A program made the translations under genes and the position numbers. From Pseudomonas sp. MM211 (GTDB taxonomy: Bacteria; Pseudomonadota; Gammaproteobacteria; Pseudomonadales; Pseudomonadaceae), in NCBI RefSeq assembly GCF_020386635.1, contig NZ_CP081942.1:496001-560000 (forward strand): a DNA stretch of 64,000 nt. Direction: 5' to 3'. This document shows positions 21,531-30,752 of the stretch, piece by piece. The notes below the pieces were generated by a model, which made no database searches, was not told where the DNA came from, and saw nothing but the letters and a program-made list of their open reading frames with translations. Position 1 is the stretch's first letter; each line of letters starts with the position of its first letter.

Positions 21531-22598
21531 ATGACTGACGCCACCCCCGACCTCACCAGCCTCGCCCAGTCCATAAAGGACTGGGGGCGCGAACTGGGCT
21601 TCCAGCAGGTTGGCATCAGCGGCCTGGAGCTGGGCGAACACGAGGCGCACCTGCAGCGCTGGCTGGATGCCGGCTACCAGGGCGAGATGGACTATATGGC
21701 CGCACATGGCCGCAAACGTTCACATCCGGACGAACTGGTGCCCGGCACCCTGCGGGTGGTCTCGCTGCGCATGGACTACCTGCCCGGCGACACGCAGATG
21801 GCGCAACGCCTGCTAGAGCCGGAAAAGGCCTACGTTTCGCGTTATGCCCTGGGCCGCGACTACCACAAACTGATCCGCAAACGCCTGCAACAACTGGCCG
21901 AGCGCATTCAGCAGGCCATCGGGCCATTCGGCTATCGCGCTTTCGTCGACAGTGCGCCGGTGCTGGAAAAGGCCATTGCCGAGCAGTCGGGCCTGGGCTG
22001 GATCGGCAAGAACACCCTGGTGCTCAACCGCAAGGCCGGCAGCTACTTCTTTCTCGGCGAACTGTTCGTCGACATCCCCCTGCCCGAGGACGCGCCCCAC
22101 GGCAGCGAACACTGCGGCCGCTGCAGCGCCTGCCTGGACGTTTGCCCCACAGCCGCCTTCGTTGGCCCCTATGTGCTCGATGCGCGGCGCTGCATCTCCT
22201 ACCTGACCATCGAGCTGAAAGGCCCGATACCCGAGGAGCTGCGCGCACCCATCGGCAACCGCGTGTTCGGCTGCGACGACTGCCAGATGGTCTGCCCCTG
22301 GAACCGCTTCGCCAAAGCCACCGAGCAGGGTGACTTCCAGCCACGACACAGCCTGGACAACGCCGAACTGGCCGAGCTGTTTCGCTGGAGCGAGGAGGAA
22401 TTTCTCAGCCGTACCGAGGGCTCACCGCTGCGCCGCGCCGGTTACGAGCGCTGGCTGCGCAACCTGGCCGTCGGCCTGGGCAACGCACCGTCGAGCATCC
22501 CGGTGCTGGAGGCGCTGGAGGCCCGCCGCGAGTATCCGTCGGAGCTGGTGCGCGAGCACGTGCAGTGGGCGCTGGAACAACATGCAAAGCGCGCCTAG
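21531..22598 (+). CDS. queG: Epoxyqueuosine reductase QueG
   Basis: 355 residues from the ATG at 21531 (MTDATPDLTSLAQSIKDWGR). The cobalamin-binding reductase part contains IAEQSGLGWIGKNTLVLNRK, followed by two 4Fe-4S motifs: CGRCSACLDVCPTAAF and CDDCQMVCPWNRF. The C-terminus has a HEAT-like region. It catalyses the last step of queuosine synthesis in tRNA. No strong ribosome site precedes the ATG. The downstream 22612–22692 palindrome separates it from orn. Confidence 0.96.
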   Translation: MTDATPDLTSLAQSIKDWGRELGFQQVGISGLELGEHEAHLQRWLDAGYQGEMDYMAAHGRKRSHPDELVPGTLRVVSLRMDYLPGDTQMAQRLLEPEKAYVSRYALGRDYHKLIRKRLQQLAERIQQAIGPFGYRAFVDSAPVLEKAIAEQSGLGWIGKNTLVLNRKAGSYFFLGELFVDIPLPEDAPHGSEHCGRCSACLDVCPTAAFVGPYVLDARRCISYLTIELKGPIPEELRAPIGNRVFGCDDCQMVCPWNRFAKATEQGDFQPRHSLDNAELAELFRWSEEEFLSRTEGSPLRRAGYERWLRNLAVGLGNAPSSIPVLEALEARREYPSELVREHVQWALEQHAKRA

Positions 22599-22611
22599 CA
22601 GCGCTATCCCA

Positions 22612-22692
22612 TAGCCTGGGTTGAGCGCAGCGATACCCAGGACGTTACATAACCCAAGAGCCACGGGTTACGCCTTCGGCTAACCCAGGCTA
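22612..22692. repeat. Palindromic intergenic element between queG and orn
   Basis: Perfect 11-bp inverted arms TAGCCTGGGTT (22612–22622) and AACCCAGGCTA (22682–22692) bound an 81-nt element. Inside are secondary copies of the theme (ATACCCAGGA, TAACCCAAG, GGGTTACGCCTTCGGC). It looks like a dispersed, REP-like Pseudomonas repeat and may also block read-through between the convergent queG and orn. Confidence 0.7.
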
Positions 22693-22725
22693 CGGCCTTT
22701 TACTGGAAGCTTGTGGCTGCAGCCC

Positions 22726-23268
22726 TCAGACCTTGAGCAAGTGCTGGCGGTAGTACTTGAGCTCGGCGATCGACTCACGAATGTCGTCCAGCGCCTGATG
22801 CGTACCGGTTTTCACGAAGCCATCCTTGACCCCAGGCGCCCAGCGCTCGGCGAGGATCTTCAGGGTCGAGACATCCAGATAGCGATAGTGGAAGTAAGCC
22901 TCCAGGGCGGGCATGTACTTATAGAGGAAACGGCGATCCTGGCCGATGCTGTTGCCGCAGATCGGCGACTTGCCCTTCGGCACCCACTTCTCCAGAAAGG
23001 CGATGGTCTGCGCTTCCGCCTCGGCCTGGCTGATACGGCTCTCGCGCACCCGCTGGGTGAGGCCGCTTTCGCCGTGAGTGCGCGTGTTCCACTCGTCCAT
23101 GGCGGCCAGGCGCTCATCGCTCTGGTGCACGGCGATCACCGGGCCTTCGGCCAGCACATTGAGTTCGGTATCGGTGACGATCGTGGCCATTTCGATGATG
23201 ACGTCCGTCTCGGGGTCGAGACCGGTCATCTCCAGGTCGATCCAGATCAGGTTCTGTGGATTCTGCAT
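22726..23268 (-). CDS. orn: Oligoribonuclease
   Basis: 180 residues. DEDDh exonuclease: [20 protein letters not shown] carries the first Asp/Glu pair, [16 protein letters not shown] the second region, and [14 protein letters not shown] the His/Asp of motif III. It hydrolyses 2–5-mer RNAs and pGpG, the product of c-di-GMP phosphodiesterases, so it links to the c-di-GMP genes in this window. GAGGAG precedes the ATG. Genes rsgA and orn are divergent around the methyltransferase gene. Confidence 0.98.
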   Translation of the reverse strand: MQNPQNLIWIDLEMTGLDPETDVIIEMATIVTDTELNVLAEGPVIAVHQSDERLAAMDEWNTRTHGESGLTQRVRESRISQAEAEAQTIAFLEKWVPKGKSPICGNSIGQDRRFLYKYMPALEAYFHYRYLDVSTLKILAERWAPGVKDGFVKTGTHQALDDIRESIAELKYYRQHLLKV

Positions 23269-23295
23269 GCTGCGCTCCTCTGTAGTGCCGCCATT

Positions 23296-24111
23296 CTAGC
23301 TAATCGTCGCGCCGTGCGCGCCGTCGATCTCCCAGAGCAGCAGGCGCGAATCACGCCAATCCTTCAACGCCACCACCCGCTGCGGCGCCACACCAGGAAT
23401 CTCGAAGGTATTGCTGATCAGCCAGGCACCTGCTGGCAGTTCGAGCCGGGCTTTGTCCCAGAGCGCCAGCATGGGCGCTGGGGATAGGAAGCAGTAAGCA
23501 ACATCGATGGCGGCAAGGTCGCTGCGCCAGAGGTTCTGGTAACGAATCCGGCAATTGCGCTGACCGATGCTGCGCAGCCAGGCGATGGCACAGGAAAGCG
23601 GCGCGGTCTCCACGCCAGTGAACTGGGCCTGAGGAAAACGCCGCGCCAGCCATAACAGGGTGCCCGCCGGGCCACAGCCGAGATCGACGAACGCGAAGCG
23701 CTCGCCGCGCTCCTCCAGCAACCGCGCCAGCTCGCGTCGGCTACCGGCACCTGTGAGGTACAGCGGCACGCGCTCACCGAAACTGTTCCAGTTGAGCAGC
23801 AACAGCAGCAGGAAACCGAGCAGGAACAGCCAGGACGGCAACGGTGCGCCACTGGCCAGCAGCAGAGCCGGCACGAATACCAGGTTCAGCCACCACCACC
23901 AGCGCGACAGCCCGAACCATCGAGCCAGGCTGGCAGTGAGCAAGCCATGCAACAGGCCTGCTGCCAATGGGCCGGGCCGCCAGCTAGACAGATGAGCAAC
24001 CGCGACAATCGCCAACCCCATACAGAGGGTGACAGAGAGCTGGATCAACAGAGCCAGCAACGCCGGATAACGCTCACCCAGGCGATGCAGCACGCGATAA
24101 GAAGCAGCCAT
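23296..24111 (-). CDS. Membrane-anchored class I SAM-dependent methyltransferase
   Basis: 271 residues from the ATG at 24111; a GTG at 24126 is an alternative and neither has a strong ribosome site. The first 115 residues hold about four hydrophobic segments, including a Trp-rich turn (LSRWWWWLNLVF) and an eight-residue Leu run. The soluble part has the SAM-binding motif I FVDLGCGPAGTLLWLARRFP and GVETAPL. The lead-in VPLYLTGAGSRRELARLLEE resembles FAM173/ATPSc-KMT lysine methyltransferases; that likeness is my impression. The substrate is unknown. It lies 27 nt from orn in the same direction and is divergent from rsgA. Confidence 0.75.
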   Translation of the reverse strand: MAASYRVLHRLGERYPALLALLIQLSVTLCMGLAIVAVAHLSSWRPGPLAAGLLHGLLTASLARWFGLSRWWWWLNLVFVPALLLASGAPLPSWLFLLGFLLLLLLNWNSFGERVPLYLTGAGSRRELARLLEERGERFAFVDLGCGPAGTLLWLARRFPQAQFTGVETAPLSCAIAWLRSIGQRNCRIRYQNLWRSDLAAIDVAYCFLSPAPMLALWDKARLELPAGAWLISNTFEIPGVAPQRVVALKDWRDSRLLLWEIDGAHGATIS

Positions 24112-24229
24112 GCCGATAGGGCTCACTGAAGACGGATGACCAGTCTAGCGCCAGCATCGGTAAATTGCCGCCTCTGCGGGCATGCTAGACTCGCCTCCAT
24201 TTTCAGCGCATCACAAACTCGGAAGCCCC

Positions 24230-25261
24230 ATGGCCAAACGCCAACTCAACCGCCGGCAAAACTGGCGCATCGAAAAAATCCAGGGTGAACGTGCCGCACG
24301 TGCGGCCAAACGCGAATCCCGCGTGGTGGAAACTCTGGAAGGCGGCGACCTGGGCCCGGAACAGACCGGCCTGGTGATCGCTCACTTCGGTGTGCAGGTG
24401 GAAGTCGAGGCCACGGACGGCGAGCTGTCGGGCCAGATATTCCGCTGCCACCTGCGCGCTAACCTGCCGACCCTGGTTACCGGCGACCGCGTGGTGTGGC
24501 GCCCCGGCAATCAGGGCATTGGCGTGATCGTCGCCCAGCTGCCACGCGACACCGAGCTGTGCCGCCCGGATACCCGTGGCCAGTTGAAGCCGGTAGCGGC
24601 CAACGTCGACCTGATCGTCATCGTCTTCGCGCCGCTGCCCGAACCTCACGCCAACCTGATCGACCGTTACCTGGTTGCGGCAGAACATGCAGGCATCCGC
24701 CCACTGCTGCTACTCAACAAGGCGGATCTGATCGATGCGCAGAACGAAACAGCGCTGAACGCACTGCTCGGCGTGTACCGCCAGTTAGGCTACCCGCTGC
24801 TGGAAGTGTCGGCCCTGGAGGGTGATGGCATGGAGCAGCTCAAGCAGCAGCTCGATGGCAATATCAGCGTATTCGTCGGCCAGTCCGGTGTGGGCAAGTC
24901 GTCGCTGGTCAACAGCCTGCTGCCGGGCGTCGATACCCGAGTCGGCCCACTGTCCGAGCTGACCGGCAAGGGCACGCACACCACCACAACGGCGCGGCTG
25001 TTCCATTTTCCTGGTGGCGGCCAGTTGATCGACTCACCGGGTATCCGGGAATTCGGTCTGGTGCATGTCAGCCGTGATGACGTGGAGGCGGGCTTCATCG
25101 AGTTCGCCGAGTTGCTCGGCCATTGCCGCTTCCGCGACTGCAAGCATGACCGCGAGCCCGGCTGCGCGCTGCTCAAGGCACTGGAAGACGGTCGCATTCA
25201 ACCGCAACGGATGAACAGCTACCGGCATATTCTGGCCAGCCTGCCGGAGTCGGAATACTGA
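24230..25261 (+). CDS. rsgA: Ribosome small-subunit-dependent GTPase RsgA
   Basis: 343 residues from the ATG at 24230 ([20 protein letters not shown]). OB-fold domain (about 35–105), then the circularly permuted GTPase in the order G4 LLNKADLI, G1 [18 protein letters not shown]2/G3 [20 protein letters not shown] and DSPG, then a zinc-binding C-terminus ([14 protein letters not shown]). It checks maturation of the 30S subunit. It converges on motB with a small GC hairpin between. Confidence 0.97.
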   Translation: MAKRQLNRRQNWRIEKIQGERAARAAKRESRVVETLEGGDLGPEQTGLVIAHFGVQVEVEATDGELSGQIFRCHLRANLPTLVTGDRVVWRPGNQGIGVIVAQLPRDTELCRPDTRGQLKPVAANVDLIVIVFAPLPEPHANLIDRYLVAAEHAGIRPLLLLNKADLIDAQNETALNALLGVYRQLGYPLLEVSALEGDGMEQLKQQLDGNISVFVGQSGVGKSSLVNSLLPGVDTRVGPLSELTGKGTHTTTTARLFHFPGGGQLIDSPGIREFGLVHVSRDDVEAGFIEFAELLGHCRFRDCKHDREPGCALLKALEDGRIQPQRMNSYRHILASLPESEY

Positions 25262-25271
25262 GTGCAAGCAG

Positions 25272-25290
25272 GAGCGCCTCAAAGGCGCTC
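25272..25290. terminator. Hairpin between convergent rsgA and motB
   Basis: Arms GAGCGCCT and AGGCGCTC with the loop CAA. There is no T run on either side, so termination is only suggested by its position between converging genes. Confidence 0.4.
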
Positions 25291-25311
25291 GAACTCACCG
25301 AGCCCCTGGGA

Positions 25312-26334
25312 TCACTCAGCGGGCTGATCCATCTGCAGCGTGCCGTCCTCGAAGATATTCAGCCGCTCGCGCATCTGATCATTGGATAACGGCTCAGCGG
25401 CTGGCGCACCAGTCGCGCCGCCTGCTGGTGCTTCCGGCGCCGGATCGGGCGCCAGCTCGCCGCCGCCCTGCTCGCCTTCGATCGTGCGCTGAGCCTTCTT
25501 GGTCAGCACCACGATATCGATGCGGCGGTTGACCGGATTGAAGGGGTCGTCGCGGTCGAATAGCGCCGAAGATGCATAACCGACCACTCGCGCCACCTGG
25601 GCATCGTCGTAACCTGCAGCGGTCAGCACTCGACGCGCGGCGTTGGCGCGGTTGGCCGACAACTCCCAATTGCCGAAGCCGCCAGCGCCGGCGAAAGGCT
25701 TGGCATCGGTATGGCCGCTGACGCTGATCTTGTTCGGCACTGCCTTGATGGTGTCGGTCAGCGCGAACAGGATGTCCTCGAAATAGGGCTGCAACTGGGC
25801 GCTGCCCAAGGCGAACATCGGCCGGTTCTCGGCATCGACGATCTGAATGCGCAGACCGTCCTGGGTGATTTCGAACAGAATCTGATCCTTGAAACGCTGC
25901 AACTGCGGATCCTGCTCGACCTTGTTCTGCAGTTCCTGCAGCAGCAGCTCCAGACGCTCTCGCTCCACCTCTTCGGCTTTGGCCTCGGCCTGCTCGGCAT
26001 CCAGCTCGGCCGGATCCTTGGGGTCGACGTCCGCCTGCTCACCCGGCGATTCCTGCGGCTGATCGTTGAGGGTGCGATCCGGCGACGGGGTCGGTGAGCC
26101 GCCGAGGTCGATCACGTAGGGGCTGGCACTTTCGGAGAAGCCGATGGGATCCTTGAAGTAGCCGGAGATCAGTTTCTTCTGCTCGGGCGTGGCCGAGGAC
26201 ATCAGCCACATCACCATGAAGAAGGCCATCATCGCCGTGGCGAAGTCGGCGAAGGCGATCTTCCAGGCACCACCATGGTGGCCCCCTGCGACCTTCTTGA
26301 CCCGCTTGACGATAATCGGCTGGTTGTTTTCCAT
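25312..26334 (-). CDS. motB: Flagellar motor stator protein MotB
   Basis: 340 residues. The single membrane helix carries the proton-binding Asp30 (IAFADFATAMMAFFMVMWLM). A linker with Pro/Glu/Asp-rich and coiled segments (about 80–140) leads to the OmpA-like peptidoglycan-binding domain (ISVSGHTDAKPF, LSANRANAARRVL). The C-terminus is long and Pro/Ala-rich. Begins 5 nt after the motA stop, so the stator subunits are co-translated. H+ coupling is inferred from family. Confidence 0.97.
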   Translation of the reverse strand: MENNQPIIVKRVKKVAGGHHGGAWKIAFADFATAMMAFFMVMWLMSSATPEQKKLISGYFKDPIGFSESASPYVIDLGGSPTPSPDRTLNDQPQESPGEQADVDPKDPAELDAEQAEAKAEEVERERLELLLQELQNKVEQDPQLQRFKDQILFEITQDGLRIQIVDAENRPMFALGSAQLQPYFEDILFALTDTIKAVPNKISVSGHTDAKPFAGAGGFGNWELSANRANAARRVLTAAGYDDAQVARVVGYASSALFDRDDPFNPVNRRIDIVVLTKKAQRTIEGEQGGGELAPDPAPEAPAGGATGAPAAEPLSNDQMRERLNIFEDGTLQMDQPAE

Positions 26335-26339
26335 GGTGC

Positions 26340-27191
26340 TTAGTTCCCGCGCATTGCCTGTTCAAGCTCGCTGAAGCTTGGGCGGTGCGCCGGGTAGAGG
26401 GTCTTGCGCGAGAACTCCACCGCCAGCGACGGCGGCATCCCGGAAGCTGAGGCGACCAGACCCGCCTTGATGGCTTCGTAGACGTTCAGTTCTTCCTTGG
26501 CATCATGCTCGAGCGCGGCAGCCAGTGGGCCGAAAAAGCCATAGGAGGCGAGAATCCCGAGAAAGGTACCGACCAGCGCCGTACCAACCTTCTCACCAAT
26601 CTGCGCGTTATCCGCCTCGGCAAGAATCGACATGGTGATCACGATACCCAATACCGCCGCGACGATACCCATCGCCGGCATACCGTCGGCGATCTTCGCC
26701 ACGGCATGGGCGGGATGGTCGAGTTCTTCCTTGAGCCCGACCAGTTCCATATCGAACAGGCCTTCCAACTCGTGGGGCGCCATGTTGCCGGACGACATGA
26801 TGCGCAGGTAATCGCAGATGAAAGCGACCATGCGCTCATCACCCAACACCGCCGGGTACTTGCTGAAGATCGGGCTGGCTGCAGGGTCTTCGAGATCGGC
26901 CTCGATGGCCATCATTCCTTCACGGCGCGCCTTGTTGAGAATCTCGTAGAGCAGGCGCAGCACTTCCAGGTAGTAGTCGTGAGTGAACTTCGACTTGAAC
27001 ATCTTCAATGATTTCTTGAAGACGATCATGAACATACTGCCTGGATTGGCCTGCAGGAACGCCCCCAGCGCGGCGCCGCCGATGATCAGCACCTCAAAAG
27101 GATGCACCAGCGCCATGAGTTTGCCGCCAGATGCGACGAAACCGCCGAAGACGCAGGCGAAGACAACGATGATGCCGATGATTTTGGCCAT
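26340..27191 (-). CDS. motA: Flagellar motor stator protein MotA
   Basis: 283 residues, standard MotA length, with four membrane helices (about 1–22, 30–50, 170–190, 200–222) and a large cytoplasmic loop. IIGGAALGAFLQANPGSMFM and DGMPAMGIVAAVLGIVITM are characteristic; charged loop residues face FliG. Motility genes lie elsewhere; this stator pair stands alone here, as in P. aeruginosa (PA4953–PA4954, from memory). A probable sigma28 promoter is at 27248–27274. No clear Shine-Dalgarno is seen before the ATG. Confidence 0.97.
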   Translation of the reverse strand: MAKIIGIIVVFACVFGGFVASGGKLMALVHPFEVLIIGGAALGAFLQANPGSMFMIVFKKSLKMFKSKFTHDYYLEVLRLLYEILNKARREGMMAIEADLEDPAASPIFSKYPAVLGDERMVAFICDYLRIMSSGNMAPHELEGLFDMELVGLKEELDHPAHAVAKIADGMPAMGIVAAVLGIVITMSILAEADNAQIGEKVGTALVGTFLGILASYGFFGPLAAALEHDAKEELNVYEAIKAGLVASASGMPPSLAVEFSRKTLYPAHRPSFSELEQAMRGN

Positions 27192-27247
27192 AGAGGAAAC
27201 TTAAAAAAGTGAAAAGAAAGGGGGGACGCGCGAAACACCCCTTCTAC

Positions 27248-27274
27248 TTATCGGAAGAGATGGGCGAGACTATA
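27248..27274 (-). promoter_or_regulatory. Candidate sigma28 (FliA) promoter of motAB
   Basis: On the minus strand, TATA, 15 nt and TCCGATAA resemble the sigma28 consensus TAAA-N15-GCCGATAA with one mismatch in each box. It lies 57 nt upstream of the motA ATG. FliA control of motAB is known in other gammaproteobacteria; the match here is by eye. Confidence 0.55.
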
Positions 27275-27313
27275 GTCAGTTAAGTCTAAAAAAAGCCATT
27301 TTGGCATATCCCC

Positions 27314-28822
27314 ATGGTCGCAAGCACGCCGCTACCCCGCACCCTCGATGCCTGGCTCAAGCAGTTGGATGGCCAAGTACTGCCTATCCCGACTCAGCAT
27401 CACCAGCAGGTACGCCGCGCGCTGGGTGATAGCCGCCGCTCGCTGCGCGAGATCGCCGACCTGATGCAGGACAGCCCGGCGCTGGTGCTCTGCGTGATGC
27501 GCGAAGCCAATCGCAAGAGCAGCAGCATGGGTGAAGCGGCAGAAAGTCTGGAAACCGCCCTCAATCGCCTGGGCCTCAAACGCGCCGAAGAACTGCTGAT
27601 GCGCATACCGGCCAAGGCTGTTGTCGATATTCCCCAGCCGCTGCGGCAAATCCAACTGATCAGCCAGCACGCCACGCAGCAAGCCAATGGCCTGTTCGCC
27701 GCCCGCCTCGCCCGCTTGTGGCAGGAAGTCCACTGGGGCAGCTTGCTGTTCCTCTCCCCAGTGTGGACATTGTTGGCGGCTTATCCGCAGTTGTTCGAAG
27801 CCTGGGAGCAACGGGTACTGATCAAAGGCGAGCCACCTGCACGGGTCGAACGCGACCTGCTGGGTATTTCCCTCGTTGAATTGTGCCTGGCACTGGCTGA
27901 GCACTGGCGCCTGCCGGCCTGGATCATTCAGGGTTATCAGTTGCTGATTAACGACCGGCGCCTACTCGCCAAAGCACTGCACCTGGCCCGCCAGCACGAC
28001 AACCCGTTAAGGCAACAACAGGAGCTGGACAGCGATCCACCCCTGCAACGCTGGCTCATGCAGCCGGCCAACAGCATCTTGCTGGCTAACGCATTGGCCG
28101 TCTCAGCGCACAACGCCTGGAACGGTAGTCACACCCGGCGCTGGCAAACACTCAATAGCCTGTACTTGCAGATGCCGCTGCCGGAGCTGCACCAGCATAT
28201 TCACCAGAATGCAGCGCAAAGTGCGCGACAGGTTGAAACCACAGGCCTCTGGCATCCTGCCGAGGCGCTGTTGTGGCCCTGGAATACACGGCACTTGCGG
28301 GAGAACAAACCACCGACACCACAAGTGACCGACTGGCGCCAACTGTGCACCCAACTGCTCACCCAGCCGACGGCATTCAGCAACGTGGAACAGCTCACCC
28401 GTTGCGCTCGTCAGGCGCTGCAAGCGACCGGACTATCACGCCAGATCATGTTGCTCGCTGACCGCAGCCACAGCCGCTTGCAGGTGCAGCAACATGTAGG
28501 CGTCGATGCCAGCGCCAGCGGTCTGACTCTTGATCCGGCGCAAAGCCAGGTACTGCGTCGCCTGCTGCAGGCGCCCGCGCAGCTGTACCTGACACCGGCC
28601 AATATCGCTCAGTTTTCCGCCCTACTCCCAGGCAACCTGAAAGCCCTGCTACCCAGTGAATATCTGTTGATTCGATCACTGGCCAGCAATGATCGAGTGG
28701 TGATGGTTCTGTTCGCCGACCTGCACGGGAAACCGATCAGCGATACCGCTCTGCAAGCCTTCACCAAGACCGCGCAATGCATAGAGCGTGCCCTGGACAC
28801 GTTCAGCAAACGTAAGCGCTGA
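27314..28822 (+). CDS. HDOD-domain protein
   Basis: 502 residues. The first 220 form an HDOD domain (a relative of HD phosphohydrolases without catalysis): LREIADLMQDSPALVLCVMR, SLETALNRLGLKRAEELLM and GISLVELCLALAEHWRLPAW. The middle part is helical. The C-terminal 150 residues (from about 345) look GAF-like. The metal-binding His-Asp pair of true HD enzymes is not visible. HDOD proteins are often linked to motility and c-di-GMP signalling, which suits the divergent motAB and nearby fimX, but no role is shown by the sequence. Confidence 0.75.
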   Translation: MVASTPLPRTLDAWLKQLDGQVLPIPTQHHQQVRRALGDSRRSLREIADLMQDSPALVLCVMREANRKSSSMGEAAESLETALNRLGLKRAEELLMRIPAKAVVDIPQPLRQIQLISQHATQQANGLFAARLARLWQEVHWGSLLFLSPVWTLLAAYPQLFEAWEQRVLIKGEPPARVERDLLGISLVELCLALAEHWRLPAWIIQGYQLLINDRRLLAKALHLARQHDNPLRQQQELDSDPPLQRWLMQPANSILLANALAVSAHNAWNGSHTRRWQTLNSLYLQMPLPELHQHIHQNAAQSARQVETTGLWHPAEALLWPWNTRHLRENKPPTPQVTDWRQLCTQLLTQPTAFSNVEQLTRCARQALQATGLSRQIMLLADRSHSRLQVQQHVGVDASASGLTLDPAQSQVLRRLLQAPAQLYLTPANIAQFSALLPGNLKALLPSEYLLIRSLASNDRVVMVLFADLHGKPISDTALQAFTKTAQCIERALDTFSKRKR

Positions 28823-28890
28823 ACCGCGGCTCTTTTCCCCGGCCCTGGCTGCGCTACAATCCCGTACTCATTTCTGCCAACGAGGCCCGC

Positions 28891-29706
28891 ATGACTGCCT
28901 TCGACGAACTGCCGCTGGTCATCGAGCCCGCGCACCTCGCTACGCGCCTGGAAGAACCGAGCCTGATTCTGGTCGACCTGAGCAGCCGCGCTCGTTATGA
29001 AGCTGGGCACATCCCTGGCGCCCGTTCCGTCGACACTAAACGCACTCAACTGGGCAGACCGCCGGCACCTGGCCTGCTACCTCAGCAGGCGGCACTGGAG
29101 CAGTTGTTCAGCGAGCTTGGCCATCATCCGGACGCCACCTATGTGGTGTACGACGATGAAGGCGGCGGCTGGGCTGGGCGCTTCATCTGGCTGCTGGATG
29201 TAATCGGCCACCAACGCTATCACTTCCTCAACGGTGGCCTGACCGCCTGGGAGGCTGAGCAGCGCCCGCTTGATCAGAATATTCCCGAGCCGAAAAGCAC
29301 ACCGGTGCAGCTGTCGCTGAGTGACGAGCCGACGGCCAGTCTCGATTACCTGAAGTCGCGCCTGGGCGCCGACGACCTGGCCATCTGGGATGCCCGTTCG
29401 CTGGAGGAGTACCGCGGCGAGAAGGTGCAGGCAGCCAGGGGTGGTCATATCCCCGGCGCCATCCACTTCGAGTGGACGGCCGGCATGGATCCCGCTCGCG
29501 GCCTGCGCATCCGCGAGGATATCGGCCAGCAGTTGAACCAGTTGGGCCTGAGCGCCGACAAGGAAATCATCACCCACTGCCAGAGCCATCGCCGCTCCGG
29601 TTTCACCTATCTGGTGGCCAAGGCCCTGGGCTATCCACGGGTCAAGGCCTATGCCGGCTCGTGGAGCGAATGGGGCAATCTTTCCGATACACCTGTCGAA
29701 CAGTGA
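28891..29706 (+). CDS. rhdA: Thiosulfate sulfurtransferase (rhodanese) RhdA
   Basis: 271 residues, two tandem rhodanese domains. The N-terminal one is inactive; the C-terminal one has the persulfide-forming Cys230 in the loop HCQSHRRSG, the same position and near-identical loop as in Azotobacter vinelandii RhdA (HCQTHHRSG). It transfers sulfane sulfur to thiophilic acceptors. GAGG precedes the ATG. It lies directly before psd in the same direction. Confidence 0.95.
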   Translation: MTAFDELPLVIEPAHLATRLEEPSLILVDLSSRARYEAGHIPGARSVDTKRTQLGRPPAPGLLPQQAALEQLFSELGHHPDATYVVYDDEGGGWAGRFIWLLDVIGHQRYHFLNGGLTAWEAEQRPLDQNIPEPKSTPVQLSLSDEPTASLDYLKSRLGADDLAIWDARSLEEYRGEKVQAARGGHIPGAIHFEWTAGMDPARGLRIREDIGQQLNQLGLSADKEIITHCQSHRRSGFTYLVAKALGYPRVKAYAGSWSEWGNLSDTPVEQ

Positions 29707-29770
29707 GTGCGACTTGACTGTCCACTTGTAATTCGCCCGGCAAGAGATGCCGGGCTGCCAAGGAATAAAG

Positions 29771-30622
29771 ATGAAAGAACGCCTGTTTATCCTCAGCCAG
29801 TACCTGACTCCGCATCACCTGCTGTCGCGCCTGATCGGCTGTGCAGCCGAATGCCGAGCGCCCTGGTTCAAGAACCGCCTGATCACCTGGTTCGCCAAGC
29901 AGTATCAGGTCGACATGAGTGAGGCGCAGGTCGAGGATCCGACTGCATTCGAACACTTCAACGCATTCTTCACCCGCGCCCTGAAAGAAGGCGCCCGCCC
30001 GCTGGACAACCTGCCTGGCGCGGTACTCTGCCCCGCCGACGGTGCCGTCAGCCAGCTTGGCCGCATCGAGCATGGTCGCGTATTCCAGGCCAAGGGCCAC
30101 AGCTACAGCGTGACCGAGCTGCTGGGCGGTGACAGCGAGCGCGCCGCGCCCTTCATGGGTGGCGACTTCGCTACCGTCTATCTGTCTCCCAAGGACTACC
30201 ACCGCGTGCATATGCCGCTGGCCGGCACCCTCAAGGAAATGATCTACGTGCCTGGCCGCCTGTTCTCGGTGAACCAGACCACCGCCGAAAACGTTCCCGA
30301 GCTGTTCGCCCGCAATGAACGCGTGGTTTGCCTGTTCGACACCGAGCGCGGCCCCATGGCCGTGGTACTGGTTGGCGCAATGATCGTCGCGTCCATCGAA
30401 ACCGTCTGGGCCGGCCTGATCACGCCGCCCAAGCGGGAACTGAAGACCGTGAGCTACGACGAGGCCGCTCGGGCACCGATCAGCCTCGAGAAAGGCGCGG
30501 AGCTGGGCCGCTTCAAGCTTGGCTCCACCGCCATCGTGCTGTTCGGCCCCGAGCAGGTGAAGTGGGCCGAGGAACTGGGTGCCAATAGTCCGGTGCGTAT
30601 GGGCCAATTGCTGGGCCAATGA
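29771..30622 (+). CDS. psd: Phosphatidylserine decarboxylase proenzyme
   Basis: 283 residues from the ATG at 29771 (MKERLFILSQYLTPHHLLSR), the conserved N-terminus. The self-cleavage site LGST is present with Ser252 destined to become the pyruvoyl group. Other typical segments are FFTRALKEGARPL, CPADGAVSQLG and SPKDYHRVHMPLAG. It makes phosphatidylethanolamine at the inner membrane. GGAA lies upstream of the start. Confidence 0.97.
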   Translation: MKERLFILSQYLTPHHLLSRLIGCAAECRAPWFKNRLITWFAKQYQVDMSEAQVEDPTAFEHFNAFFTRALKEGARPLDNLPGAVLCPADGAVSQLGRIEHGRVFQAKGHSYSVTELLGGDSERAAPFMGGDFATVYLSPKDYHRVHMPLAGTLKEMIYVPGRLFSVNQTTAENVPELFARNERVVCLFDTERGPMAVVLVGAMIVASIETVWAGLITPPKRELKTVSYDEAARAPISLEKGAELGRFKLGSTAIVLFGPEQVKWAEELGANSPVRMGQLLGQ

Positions 30623-30752
30623 GCTACGAGCGTGACTTGCAGCCTTCATCTGCGTCGCCGCAAAGGCTGCGACGCTGGCAAGATGCTGCTAGAGTCGCCT
30701 CACGATTACCGAACGATTCGCTCGCAAGCTGGCGCTGGAGTACAGAAGTTAG

